A stretch of DNA of 64,000 nucleotides from Haliea sp040221975 (GTDB taxonomy: Bacteria; Pseudomonadota; Gammaproteobacteria; Pseudomonadales; Halieaceae), in assembly GCA_040221975.1 (NCBI GenBank), contig JAVJWR010000007.1:62001-126000 (forward strand). The letters are read 5' to 3'. A program made the position numbers and the translations under genes. Below, piece by piece: positions 8,638 to 15,686 of this stretch. The number at the start of each line of letters is the position of its first letter. Positions within the stretch are counted from its first letter, which is position 1. The notes under the pieces are model-generated. The model did no database searches and had not been told where the DNA came from. It was given only the letters and a program-made list of their open reading frames with translations.

Positions 8638-9283
8638 GCGCGCGGGCAGCAACCACTGCCTGTACCCTGTTATCCACCCCCAGCTTGCGCAGGATCGCGG
8701 ATACGTGCGCCTTGACGGTGATCTCGCCGATCCCCAACTCGCGGGCAATGAGCTTGTTGGACATGCCCTGCTCCAGTAGAGCGAGCACGGCCTGTTGCCG
8801 CGGCGTGAGATCGGCAGTCGCGCTTTCTGCGGGATTCGGCTCCCGGGACCGGGGCGAGGGCACTGTAGCGGCAGTCATGGCTTCCCCCAACGCCTCGGTC
8901 GGCACATACACGCCACCTCCGCGCACCAACTGCAATGCGTGGCGGGTAATGTGGGTACCCGATGATTTCGGCAAGTAACCGGACACACCCAGCTTGAACG
9001 CAGCACGGACAAGCGCGGGATCATCGTGAGCGGAGCAGACAATCATGGGGCAGGTGGGACTGGCATCCCGCAGCCGCCGCACGCCATCCAGATCCTCCGT
9101 ATCCGGAAGCCCGATATCCAGCAACATCAGGTCCACAGCTGACCTCTGCAGGCATTCGAGGGCGGACGCGATATCCTCGCACTCGAGTACTTCAACATCC
9201 GCAAATGCCTCCAGTACCACATTGCGAAGGGCGTCGCGATAAAGCGGATGATCGTCTGCAATCAGAACCCGGTATTTATCCAC
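8627..9283 (-). CDS. NarL/LuxR-type response regulator (ErbR/AgmR-like)
   Basis: A 218-residue two-domain response regulator. The receiver (residues 1-120) has the acidic pair D10-D11, the phosphoacceptor D56 in LMLLDIGLP and the conserved lysine in YLPKSSG. The C-terminal LuxR helix-turn-helix occupies about 157-215 (LTPRQQAVLALLEQGMSNK, then GIGEITVKAHVSAILRKL). Sequence style is close to Pseudomonas AgmR/ErbR, which activates PQQ-dependent alcohol oxidation genes and also lies near a NosP/NahK pair. The start is a GTG with GGGGGC upstream. The gene ends against the kinase remnant, so it probably received phosphate from that or a related kinase; the partner is inference. Confidence 0.88.
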   Translation of the reverse strand: MDKYRVLIADDHPLYRDALRNVVLEAFADVEVLECEDIASALECLQRSAVDLMLLDIGLPDTEDLDGVRRLRDASPTCPMIVCSAHDDPALVRAAFKLGVSGYLPKSSGTHITRHALQLVRGGGVYVPTEALGEAMTAATVPSPRSREPNPAESATADLTPRQQAVLALLEQGMSNKLIARELGIGEITVKAHVSAILRKLGVDNRVQAVVAARALKG

Positions 9284-9296
9284 TGTGGCCCCCGAC

Positions 9297-9836
9297 TCAG
9301 CGAGCGATTCGGTTGATCGTATTGCCGTTCAGGTCCAGGCCCTCCATCAACCCCAGATCAGAGAAGCCGAGGGCCAACACCGGATGCTCCGCCCGTGCCG
9401 GACGCACCGTGTCACCCACCACCCGGACCAGGTCCACCTTGCCGTGCACCCCTATCTGCCAGCCAACCGTATTGCGAAAAGACACCAGCGCATCATCCGT
9501 CATGAACAAAATGACCTTGGCGGTACGCAATGCGCCCTCTGGGAGTTGATGACGGGATCCGGTAGTGGCGTAATAGGCGACAGTCTCTCCTCCCACGAGC
9601 AGCGCGCCTTCGCCATACTGGCCGCCGGTGCCAAACCCCATGCCGACGATATCGGGAAATACCAGCACACCACTGGCCCTGCGCAGCAGCCTCTGCACGT
9701 CCGGTGCAAACTGGCGCAACTCCAGCAGCGCTGCACCCGACTTGCTCTCAATCTGATCCCGGCTGTCGGCGTGCGCTACAGCTGTTGCCAGAACCAGCGC
9801 CAAGCCAAGAATGCCCAGAGTGCTCCTGTGCCGCAT
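9297..9836 (-). CDS. SYLF-domain (YSC84-like) lipid-binding protein, exported
   Basis: A 179-residue protein with an N-terminal signal peptide (MRHRSTLGILGLALVLATAVAHA) and a SYLF/YSC84 domain over the remainder: ASGVLVFPDIVGMGFGTGGQYGEG, YYATTG, and KVILFMTDDALVSF. These domains bind phosphoinositides in eukaryotes; bacterial versions are periplasmic and of poorly known role. The start at 9836 is preferred over an upstream in-frame ATG because it gives the signal peptide and has GGAGGCGAGG upstream. It lies 2 bases after the stop of the SDR gene, so the two are probably cotranscribed. Confidence 0.82.
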   Translation of the reverse strand: MRHRSTLGILGLALVLATAVAHADSRDQIESKSGAALLELRQFAPDVQRLLRRASGVLVFPDIVGMGFGTGGQYGEGALLVGGETVAYYATTGSRHQLPEGALRTAKVILFMTDDALVSFRNTVGWQIGVHGKVDLVRVVGDTVRPARAEHPVLALGFSDLGLMEGLDLNGNTINRIAR

Positions 9837-9838
9837 GG

Positions 9839-10792
9839 TTATGCCTCGCCTCCGTACACCCACCGCTCCGAAAGCAGCCACAGTCGCTCGGCCGCAGCGG
9901 GATCCACGGCCCAGGGCTGCACCCCTCCGGAACTGTCGGCGTCAGCCAGGTCGGCAACATGACAGTCCTCCAGATAGAGACCGCCGCGCCCCTCGAGCTC
10001 CGGTGCGGTCGCCGCCCAGACACTGGTGGCAGCGCCCTGGGGAATACTCTTGAACGCCATCTTGCCGCCGGGAAAGCTGGCGGCGATGCGGGCCATGTCA
10101 TCACTGTCCATGTGGCGCCCCAGTTCGGTGGAGATTGCCCCCGGATGTACCGCGAATGCCCGCACGCCAGAATCCCTGGTGCGCGCATCCAGCGCCACCG
10201 AGAACAGGACATTGGCGGTCTTGGATTGTCCATAGGCCTGCCACTTGTCGTAGGGCCGCTGGCGATAGTTGGGATCCTCGAAGTCGAAGGCGGAGAACCG
10301 GTGCCCGGCCGAGCTCAGATTCACCACACGCGCCTCTCGACCCTCCGCCGCAGCAGCCTTGAGCGCGGGCAACAGCAGGCCGGTGAAGAGGAAGTGCCCG
10401 ACATGATTGGTGCCCAGCTGCATTTCAAAGCCCTGCGCGGTCTCGGCGTGAGGACAGGCCATGACACCGGCATTGTTGACCAGCAGGTCAATCCGCGGAC
10501 AGGTATCGAGCAGCTGCGCCGCCGCCGTGCGCACCTGGTCCAGATCGGCCAGGTCCAGCAGGGCGGACTCGAGGCGCCCCGGCAGTGACTCCGCCTGCAG
10601 TGTCGCCAACGTGGTGTCCAGCTTGGCGCGGTCACGCGCCAACAGCCACACCGTCGCCCCCGCGCCCGCGAGCGTTCGGGCCGTTTCCACGCCCAACCCG
10701 GCCGAGGCCCCTGTAACCAGCGCCACGCGCCCGCTCAGGTCCTGTCCTGCGATCACTTCCGCCGTGGTCGAGTCAAAACCGAATTCCCGCAT
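9839..10792 (-). CDS. Short-chain dehydrogenase/reductase (retinol-dehydrogenase-like)
   Basis: A 317-residue classical SDR. It shows the Rossmann motif TGASAGLG near residue 32, NNAGVMACPH, the catalytic serine in VVNLSSAGH and the YGQSK tetrad tyrosine/lysine, followed by a C-terminal extension typical of the long retinol/light-dependent-protochlorophyllide reductase-like group. It reduces or oxidises a carbonyl/alcohol with NAD(P)H; the substrate is unknown. The start at 10792 was chosen because GAGGGAG lies 8-9 bases upstream; a longer frame to 10861 has no such site and would overlap the divergent PPOX gene promoter. The downstream SYLF gene starts 2 bases after its stop. Confidence 0.88.
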   Translation of the reverse strand: MREFGFDSTTAEVIAGQDLSGRVALVTGASAGLGVETARTLAGAGATVWLLARDRAKLDTTLATLQAESLPGRLESALLDLADLDQVRTAAAQLLDTCPRIDLLVNNAGVMACPHAETAQGFEMQLGTNHVGHFLFTGLLLPALKAAAAEGREARVVNLSSAGHRFSAFDFEDPNYRQRPYDKWQAYGQSKTANVLFSVALDARTRDSGVRAFAVHPGAISTELGRHMDSDDMARIAASFPGGKMAFKSIPQGAATSVWAATAPELEGRGGLYLEDCHVADLADADSSGGVQPWAVDPAAAERLWLLSERWVYGGEA

Positions 10793-10864
10793 TTGCACAC
10801 TCCCTCTTGTCGCAGTTCTGTTATCGTGGCTGACATTGTGCAACAAGATACCACTGGACACGCC

Positions 10865-11263
10865 ATGGACAGCAAATTACTTGCGCGCCTGGAGCGCGGG
10901 GCCTATGTCAGTTTCGCCACCCGCAAACGCAGCGGGGAATTTGTACCCACCCCGGTCTGGTTCGCACCCGGAGACGGCGGTTACTACCTGTTTTCCGCCG
11001 GCGATGCCGGCAAGGTCAAGCGGCTGCGCAATTTCAGTGAGTGCCGGTTGGCGCCCTGCACGGTCACCGGCCGCGTCACCGGGGACTGGCTGCAGGCCCG
11101 GGCCTTTCTGCTCGAGGAACCCGGGGATATAGCCCGGGCCCTCGCCGCCCTGCGCCGCAAATACGGCTGGCAATTGCGCCTGCTGGACACCCTCTCACGG
11201 GTAGCGGGCAAACTGGAGCGCAGGGCCTATATCCGGGTTGAGCCCGACCCGGATGCCGGCTGA
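10865..11263 (+). CDS. PPOX-class flavin/F420-type oxidoreductase-like protein
   Basis: A 132-residue split-barrel protein of the pyridoxamine-phosphate-oxidase-like class. Motifs are YVSFATRKRSGEFVPTPVWF near the N terminus and AGDAGKVKRLRNFSECRLAPC in the middle, which match small actinobacterial-type PPOX family proteins that bind FMN or F420. Function is not known; many such proteins are flavin reductases or haem/biliverdin binders. ATG at 10865 fits the family's N terminus; the longer frame begins inside the promoter region shared with the divergent SDR gene. Its 3' end overlaps the convergent transglutaminase-TPR gene by 37 bases. Confidence 0.78.
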   Translation: MDSKLLARLERGAYVSFATRKRSGEFVPTPVWFAPGDGGYYLFSAGDAGKVKRLRNFSECRLAPCTVTGRVTGDWLQARAFLLEEPGDIARALAALRRKYGWQLRLLDTLSRVAGKLERRAYIRVEPDPDAG

Positions 11264-12429
11264 ACCTCGGCCAACTGGCGCTGCCTGACCACCTCCAGCT
11301 GGGCTTGATAACCCTGGATATCGCTGCGCAGGCTCGCCGCGGCAATGGCCTGCTCAATCAGGCGCTCGGCGGCCGCGTATTGCTGCAGGCGGAAGTGGAT
11401 GATGCCGGTGGCGTAGAGCAGGGCGCTATCGTCTGGATGCAGCTTGAGCGCAACGCGATAGTGCGCCAGCGCCGTCGTCCAGTCACCGGCCTCACCCGCC
11501 CTGTCTCCGAGCCAGGCGTGATACCAGGGATTCCGGTCGCGGTAGCGATTGATGCGGTCGACCCAGTAGTCGCGCTCGTCGGTGCGACCCATTTGTCCGT
11601 ATAGCACCACCAGGTTGTTCATCGCCGAGCGATCGGCACGATCAATGGCCAGGGCCTGCAGCAGGCTCCACTCGGCCTCGCTGAACTGACCGGCGTGGCG
11701 GTACACGGCACCGAGATTCACCCACAGATGGGGCAGGCCGGGACTCAGCTGCAGTGCCCGTGCCAGTTCGATCCACGCGGCCTCCAGATCGCCCCGAGAA
11801 AGCGCCTCGACGCCAATGTTATTGTGGTCCAGCGCCGCCGCATCCGCGTCCTCCAGCAACCTGGAGGCGGCAATATCCCGCGACTGCAATGGATCGATAT
11901 CCACCATGAACTGCTCGCCCGAGGGCATCTGCACCATCACATTGACATGCAGGCGCACCGCGATGCGCTCTCCCAGGCGGGTCCACTGCGGGCGCACTTC
12001 CAGCCACTGGTATTGGGCATCAAGCCCCGCCTCCCGGGCGAGGGCAACAAACAGATGGGCAAAGGACAGGCAATTGGCGGCCCCCGTCCGGAACACCGTT
12101 GCCGCCGTGCCGTCGGCGAAGGGATCGTAGGCGACCCCCAGGGCTCCCTGCCCCTTCACCGCCTCGTGCAGGCTCAACAGGCGCTGGCGTGCGCCACCGC
12201 GGGGAGGTGCGTAGCGCGCCACGAAGGCCTGCATCTCCGGCGTCAGCGCCAGCAGGTCGGGGGCAGGAGCACGAGTGCCGACCTCCGCCAGGGTGACGGG
12301 AATGCCGCCGTGCACCAGCGGCGGCAGTTGGCCCGCAGCGACCGCGGGGCCGTCGAGTGTCGAACAGCCTGTCGACACAAGCAGGCACGACAGCAGCGCT
12401 GCGGCCCGCAACCAGGAAACCTGTGTCAT
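11227..12429 (-). CDS. Lipoprotein with transglutaminase-like domain and TPR repeats
   Basis: A 400-residue predicted lipoprotein: signal peptide with lipobox VSTGC at about residue 22, then a transglutaminase/cysteine-protease fold (residues 60-190) with a Cys-His-Asp set in GAANCLSFAHLF, VRLHVNVMV and FMVDIDPL, then at least four TPR units (about 200-380), for example the pattern around LWVNLGAVYRHAGQFSEA. It probably acts at the periplasmic face of the outer membrane on peptides or peptidoglycan-linked partners. ATG at 12429 has GGGAGG eight bases upstream and yields the lipobox. No operon partner; it diverges from the small membrane protein gene. Confidence 0.82.
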   Translation of the reverse strand: MTQVSWLRAAALLSCLLVSTGCSTLDGPAVAAGQLPPLVHGGIPVTLAEVGTRAPAPDLLALTPEMQAFVARYAPPRGGARQRLLSLHEAVKGQGALGVAYDPFADGTAATVFRTGAANCLSFAHLFVALAREAGLDAQYQWLEVRPQWTRLGERIAVRLHVNVMVQMPSGEQFMVDIDPLQSRDIAASRLLEDADAAALDHNNIGVEALSRGDLEAAWIELARALQLSPGLPHLWVNLGAVYRHAGQFSEAEWSLLQALAIDRADRSAMNNLVVLYGQMGRTDERDYWVDRINRYRDRNPWYHAWLGDRAGEAGDWTTALAHYRVALKLHPDDSALLYATGIIHFRLQQYAAAERLIEQAIAAASLRSDIQGYQAQLEVVRQRQLAEVQPASGSGSTRI

Positions 12430-12520
12430 CGCAACCTCCCGGCCTGCCCCACGGGCACGCCTGCCCCTATTATAGCGCGCCGAGACCTCCGCTGCCCCGC
12501 TTGCAACAGGCGCGGATTTC

Positions 12521-12534
12521 TTGACCCGCATCAA
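12521..12534 (+). promoter_or_regulatory. FNR/Anr-type binding box
   Basis: TTGAC-CCGC-ATCAA matches the FNR/Anr/Dnr consensus TTGAT-N4-ATCAA in nine of ten defined positions. It lies 66 bases before the ATG at 12601 and 91 bases before the divergent lipoprotein start at 12429. I saw no strong -10 element at the ideal distance, so the controlled gene is uncertain. Confidence 0.6.
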
Positions 12535-12600
12535 GGCGGGCCGGCATCTGCTTTGCCAGACTTGGCAGACAATCCGTCTGACAACAATCAGGAGGCAGCG

Positions 12601-12735
12601 ATGACGACACAGCATTCGCTACAGAAAAACGCCCTCGAAGATCAGAAAACGCTGCGGCGGCTCGGTACCGTGGTTGGACTGTTCATTCTGGCGACCGCGG
12701 CCATGGCCCTGGTGATCGGCATCACAATGGGCTGA
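12601..12735 (+). CDS. Small single-span membrane protein, 44 residues
   Basis: This short gene encodes a charged N-terminal segment (QKNALEDQKTLRRLG, about residues 8-22) followed by one hydrophobic helix (VVGLFILATAAMALVIGI) and ends right after it. AGGAGG lies seven bases before the ATG, an excellent ribosome binding site. An FNR/Anr-like box upstream suggests expression under low oxygen. Small single-span proteins of this size often act as accessory subunits of respiratory complexes, but no family was recognised and its role is unknown. It converges with cysH, 20 bases away. Confidence 0.75.
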   Translation: MTTQHSLQKNALEDQKTLRRLGTVVGLFILATAAMALVIGITMG

Positions 12736-12755
12736 GACGCGATCCGGCGATCCGT

Positions 12756-13382
12756 TCAGGCCGCGGTATGGAGGCCGCACTCGCGGCCGTCGTGAACCTT
12801 GGTCGGGTCAAAGTAGTGGCGACAGGTGGGTAGCTGGTGCTGCGCCATATACTGTTCCACATCCTGCTCCGACCAGTAAAACAGGGGCGCCACCTTGAGG
12901 ATCCCGCGGTCATCGAGGGACACGATATCCAGGGTCCTGCGGTATTCTGTTTCTTCCCGCCGGATGCCCGTAAACCAGACTTCCGGTTGCAGATCCGCCA
13001 ACGCCCTGGCGAAGGGCTCCAGCTTGACCTGACGGGTAAACTCCCGGTGCCGCTCTTCCTCGTCCACCGTGGGTATGCCGCCCATGATCGCATTGCGCCG
13101 CTCGGAGGTCATGAGTGGGCTGTAGACACGGATATCCAGAGCCAGGTCCTGAATCAGCCGTTCCGCCACAACATAGGTGTCGCGCAGGTTGTAGCCAGTG
13201 TCCACCCATACGGTGGGCACCGCGGGGTCCGCGGAGCTGACCAGGTGCAACATGACCGCCGCGTTGCGACCCATGCTGGTGGTGGCAATGGTGGGCTTGC
13301 CCAGCGCCAGCGCCCACTGCACGATGGCGGACGCACTGGCCCCGCGGAGGGCTTCGTTGGCGCTTTTCAGGTCAATACTCAC
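12756..13382 (-). CDS. cysH: Phosphoadenosine phosphosulfate reductase
   Basis: A 208-residue thioredoxin-dependent PAPS reductase of assimilatory sulfate reduction; it reduces 3'-phosphoadenylyl sulfate to sulfite. The PAPS-binding PP-loop region (TTSMGRNAAVMLHL), VDTGYNLRDTY, WFTGIRREETEYR and the C-terminal catalytic motif ECGLH are present. The CC...CxxC cysteines that hold the iron-sulfur cluster of APS reductases are absent, which argues for the PAPS type. The protein is somewhat shorter than the 244-residue enterobacterial enzyme. It is a lone gene; the intergenic region upstream contains an inverted repeat that could bind a LysR-type regulator such as CysB. Confidence 0.9.
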   Translation of the reverse strand: MSIDLKSANEALRGASASAIVQWALALGKPTIATTSMGRNAAVMLHLVSSADPAVPTVWVDTGYNLRDTYVVAERLIQDLALDIRVYSPLMTSERRNAIMGGIPTVDEEERHREFTRQVKLEPFARALADLQPEVWFTGIRREETEYRRTLDIVSLDDRGILKVAPLFYWSEQDVEQYMAQHQLPTCRHYFDPTKVHDGRECGLHTAA

Positions 13383-13447
13383 GAGCGGTCGGGGCTGCCG
13401 TTATGGACGAAGACCGGCAACTCTAAAGAATCAGAACAGCAGTGACA

Positions 13448-13472
13448 AATAACCAGTTTTTATAAGGTTATT
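13448..13472. promoter_or_regulatory. AT-rich inverted repeat AATAACC-N11-GGTTATT
   Basis: A perfect 7-bp inverted repeat with an 11-bp AT-rich spacer, 66-90 bases upstream of cysH and about 120 bases upstream of the divergent flavoenzyme gene. The geometry suits a LysR-type regulator (CysB would be the obvious candidate). Binding is inferred. Confidence 0.45.
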
Positions 13473-13499
13473 CGCAGCCGCACCCGGCCTGCTGAGCAG

Positions 13500-13522
13500 A
13501 TGGGCCAGTTTTGCTGGCCCAT
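13500..13522. other. Perfect hairpin ATGGGCCAG-N5-CTGGCCCAT
   Basis: A 9-bp stem with a TTTTG loop sits between the divergent cysH and flavoenzyme genes. It has no trailing T-run, so it is not a standard terminator; it would fall in the 5' leader of the plus-strand gene. Confidence 0.5.
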
Positions 13523-13590
13523 TGCCACCATTGCCCGGGAGGGCACAAACTACAATACTGAGGTCCCGAACCCGTATCCGGAGGAAACCC

Positions 13591-14718
13591 GTGGCCAACT
13601 CACTGAGCGCTCGCCTGGGCATTGACTACCCCATTTTTGCCTTCACACATTGCCGCGATGTCGTGGTCGCTGTCAGCAAGGCCGGCGGCATCGGCGTTCT
13701 TGGCGCTGTCGGCTTCAGCCCGGAACAGCTGAAAGAGGAACTGGACTGGATTGATGAGCACATCGGCGACAAGCCCTATGGCGTCGATATTGTCATCCCG
13801 CAGAAGTACGAGGGCATGGAAGCCGTGTCCGCGGAAGAGATGGAAAAGCAGCTCTGGGCCCTGGTGCCGCAGGAGCACATCGACTTTGCCCAGCAACTGC
13901 TGGCCAACGCCGGCGTGCCGGAGTGGCCCGATGGCAGCAAGACCATGGGCCTGATGGGCTGGACGGACGCCACCGCCACGCCCCTGCTGGAGGAGGCCCT
14001 GACCCGCCCCAAGTGCAAGCTCATCGCCAACGCCCTGGGAACGCCGCCTGCGGAAAAAATCAAGCAGGTGAAGGATTCCGGCCGCCTGATCGGGGCACTC
14101 TGCGGCAAGGTCAAGCAGGCCGTTGCGCACAAGGAGGCAGGGCTGGACTTTGTCATTGCCCAGGGCGGCGAGGGCGGCGGCCATACCGGCGACGTCGGCT
14201 CCATTGTACTGTGGCCGCAGATTGTCGACGCCATCGGCGACCTGCCCATGCTCGCCGCGGGCGGTATCGGCAACGGCCGCCAGATCGCCGCCGCCATGGC
14301 CATGGGCGCCGCTGGCGTCTGGACCGGCTCCCTGTGGCTCACCGTCGAGGAGGCCCATTCCCAACCAGCGCAGAAAGAGTCCCTGCTCAGGGCCACCAGC
14401 GAGGATACCGTGCGCTCCCGGTCCTGGACCGGCAAGCCCTGCCGCATGCTCAAGAGCGAGTGGACCGAAGCCTGGGACCGGGCCGATACGCCCGACCCGC
14501 TGGGGATGCCCCTGCAGGGACTGGTGACCTCGGACGGCATCCGCCGCACTGCGGTTTACGCCGACAAGGGCGAATGCCAGAAGGTTGCCTTCAACCCCTG
14601 CGGCCAGGTCATTGGCCAGATCAACAGCGTCGAGTCCTGCCGCCAGGTCATTTACCGGCTGCTGGACGAATACGTGGACGCTGTGCAGAAAGCCGGCAGC
14701 CTGCTCCCGGAGACCTGA
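13591..14718 (+). CDS. Nitronate monooxygenase-like FMN oxidoreductase
   Basis: A 375-residue TIM-barrel flavoprotein of the nitronate monooxygenase/2-nitropropane dioxygenase superfamily. It shows the N-terminal LGIDYPIFAF, the glycine tract KAGGIGVLGAVGF, FVIAQGGEGGGHTGD and the phosphate-binding AAGGIGNGRQIAAAMAMGAAGVWTGSLW. The wider family includes nitronate oxidising enzymes and NADH:quinone reductases; the substrate here is open. The GTG start at 13591 is chosen because GGAGGAAACCC lies directly upstream; upstream in-frame ATG has no site. It is a lone gene followed by a tandem repeat. Confidence 0.85.
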   Translation: MANSLSARLGIDYPIFAFTHCRDVVVAVSKAGGIGVLGAVGFSPEQLKEELDWIDEHIGDKPYGVDIVIPQKYEGMEAVSAEEMEKQLWALVPQEHIDFAQQLLANAGVPEWPDGSKTMGLMGWTDATATPLLEEALTRPKCKLIANALGTPPAEKIKQVKDSGRLIGALCGKVKQAVAHKEAGLDFVIAQGGEGGGHTGDVGSIVLWPQIVDAIGDLPMLAAGGIGNGRQIAAAMAMGAAGVWTGSLWLTVEEAHSQPAQKESLLRATSEDTVRSRSWTGKPCRMLKSEWTEAWDRADTPDPLGMPLQGLVTSDGIRRTAVYADKGECQKVAFNPCGQVIGQINSVESCRQVIYRLLDEYVDAVQKAGSLLPET

Positions 14719-14761
14719 GGCGGCGGCGCGCCGCGAGTGAACAACCTATTGCGAGATCACC

Positions 14762-14817
14762 GCTAGGCGCCCCGAGCTACGCGCCCCGAGCTACGCGCCC
14801 CGAGCTAGGCGCCCCGA
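14762..14817. repeat. Tandem repeat, 4 copies of a 14-bp unit
   Basis: Four perfect-length units of GCTA(C/G)GCGCCCCGA fill the gap between the flavoenzyme and ParA genes. The fourth unit (14804-14817) contains the ParA stop codon and its last codons, so the array abuts and partly encodes the ParA C terminus. Confidence 0.95.
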
Positions 14818-15593
14818 CCCTCAAGCTCGTCGTACAGTTCGAGGAACTGCAGGGTGAGCTTGTGGCTGGGCGCCATGTCCACCAGCGGCCGGTGTTCCCG
14901 GTGTGACTCCTTCATCTTCACCGAGGTGTTGAGGTAGGTGCGACACACCGGATAGCCCTCCTCCTCCAGCTCCGCCACCAGTTCGCCGGGCAGCCGCGCC
15001 TGGCTGTTGAACTGGTTGATGACAATGCCCTCGACCTCGAGATCGGGATTGTGGTCCTCCTGCAGCTCGGCGATGTTTTCCATCAGCGAGTACAGACTCT
15101 GGCGGGCGAAACTGTCGCAGTCAAAGGGGATGAGCACTACATCGGCGGCGATCAGCGCCGATTTGGAGTAGAAATTGAAGTTGGGCGGAGTATCAATATA
15201 GACCCGGTCGTACTCCTCGTCCAGCTTCTCCAGGGCATCGCGCAACTTGTAGATCTTGTAGCGCGACTCCAGCTCCTTTTCCAGCTGGGTCAGCACCGGG
15301 CTGGAGGGCAGCAGGAACAGGTTTTCCCAGGGAGTCTCCCAGACGAAGGAATCCGGGTTCTGGCGCATCTTGCGCGAACCCACTGTCTGCTTGAACAGCC
15401 CGGCCACGCCCTGGGCCTCCGCCGGGAACGTCTCCGCGTCGATCTCGCCGACTAGGTAGTGGGTACTGTTGCCCTGCACATCGAGGTCGACCACCAGCGT
15501 CCGCAGGCCGCGGGCAGCGCTGATTGCCGCCAGGTTGCAGGTAATGCTGGTCTTGCCAACCCCGCCTTTCTGGTTGAAAACGACACGTTTCAT
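14805..15593 (-). CDS. Orphan ParA/MinD-type ATPase
   Basis: A 262-residue P-loop ATPase of the ParA/Soj group. The deviant Walker A is NQKGGVGKTS near residue 6, followed by VVDLDVQGNST (Walker A'), and YIDTPPNFNFYS (Walker B). No ParB gene, helix-turn-helix domain or parS-like repeat is adjacent, so it is not a standard plasmid or chromosome partition pair; orphan ParAs often position protein machines such as chemoreceptor arrays or secretion systems. The ATG at 15593 places the P-loop at the family's normal distance from the N terminus. The last codons lie in a 14-bp tandem repeat. Confidence 0.88.
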   Translation of the reverse strand: MKRVVFNQKGGVGKTSITCNLAAISAARGLRTLVVDLDVQGNSTHYLVGEIDAETFPAEAQGVAGLFKQTVGSRKMRQNPDSFVWETPWENLFLLPSSPVLTQLEKELESRYKIYKLRDALEKLDEEYDRVYIDTPPNFNFYSKSALIAADVVLIPFDCDSFARQSLYSLMENIAELQEDHNPDLEVEGIVINQFNSQARLPGELVAELEEEGYPVCRTYLNTSVKMKESHREHRPLVDMAPSHKLTLQFLELYDELEGRGA

Positions 15594-15686
15594 GCTGGAG
15601 GATCTCCCGGGATTATTGCTGGAAGGGTCGCGCAGTGTAGCCAAAGCGGGCCGGATTGGGTAGATGACCGGGGCAGGCGGCCGACG

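Noticed and set aside
9837..9881. Upstream start for the SYLF protein
   Set aside because: It would bury the signal peptide behind fifteen unrelated residues and overlap the SDR gene; the ATG at 9836 has its own binding site.
13500..13522. Rho-independent terminator
   Set aside because: The stem is perfect but no T-run follows on either strand, and it lies between divergent genes, where a terminator is not expected.
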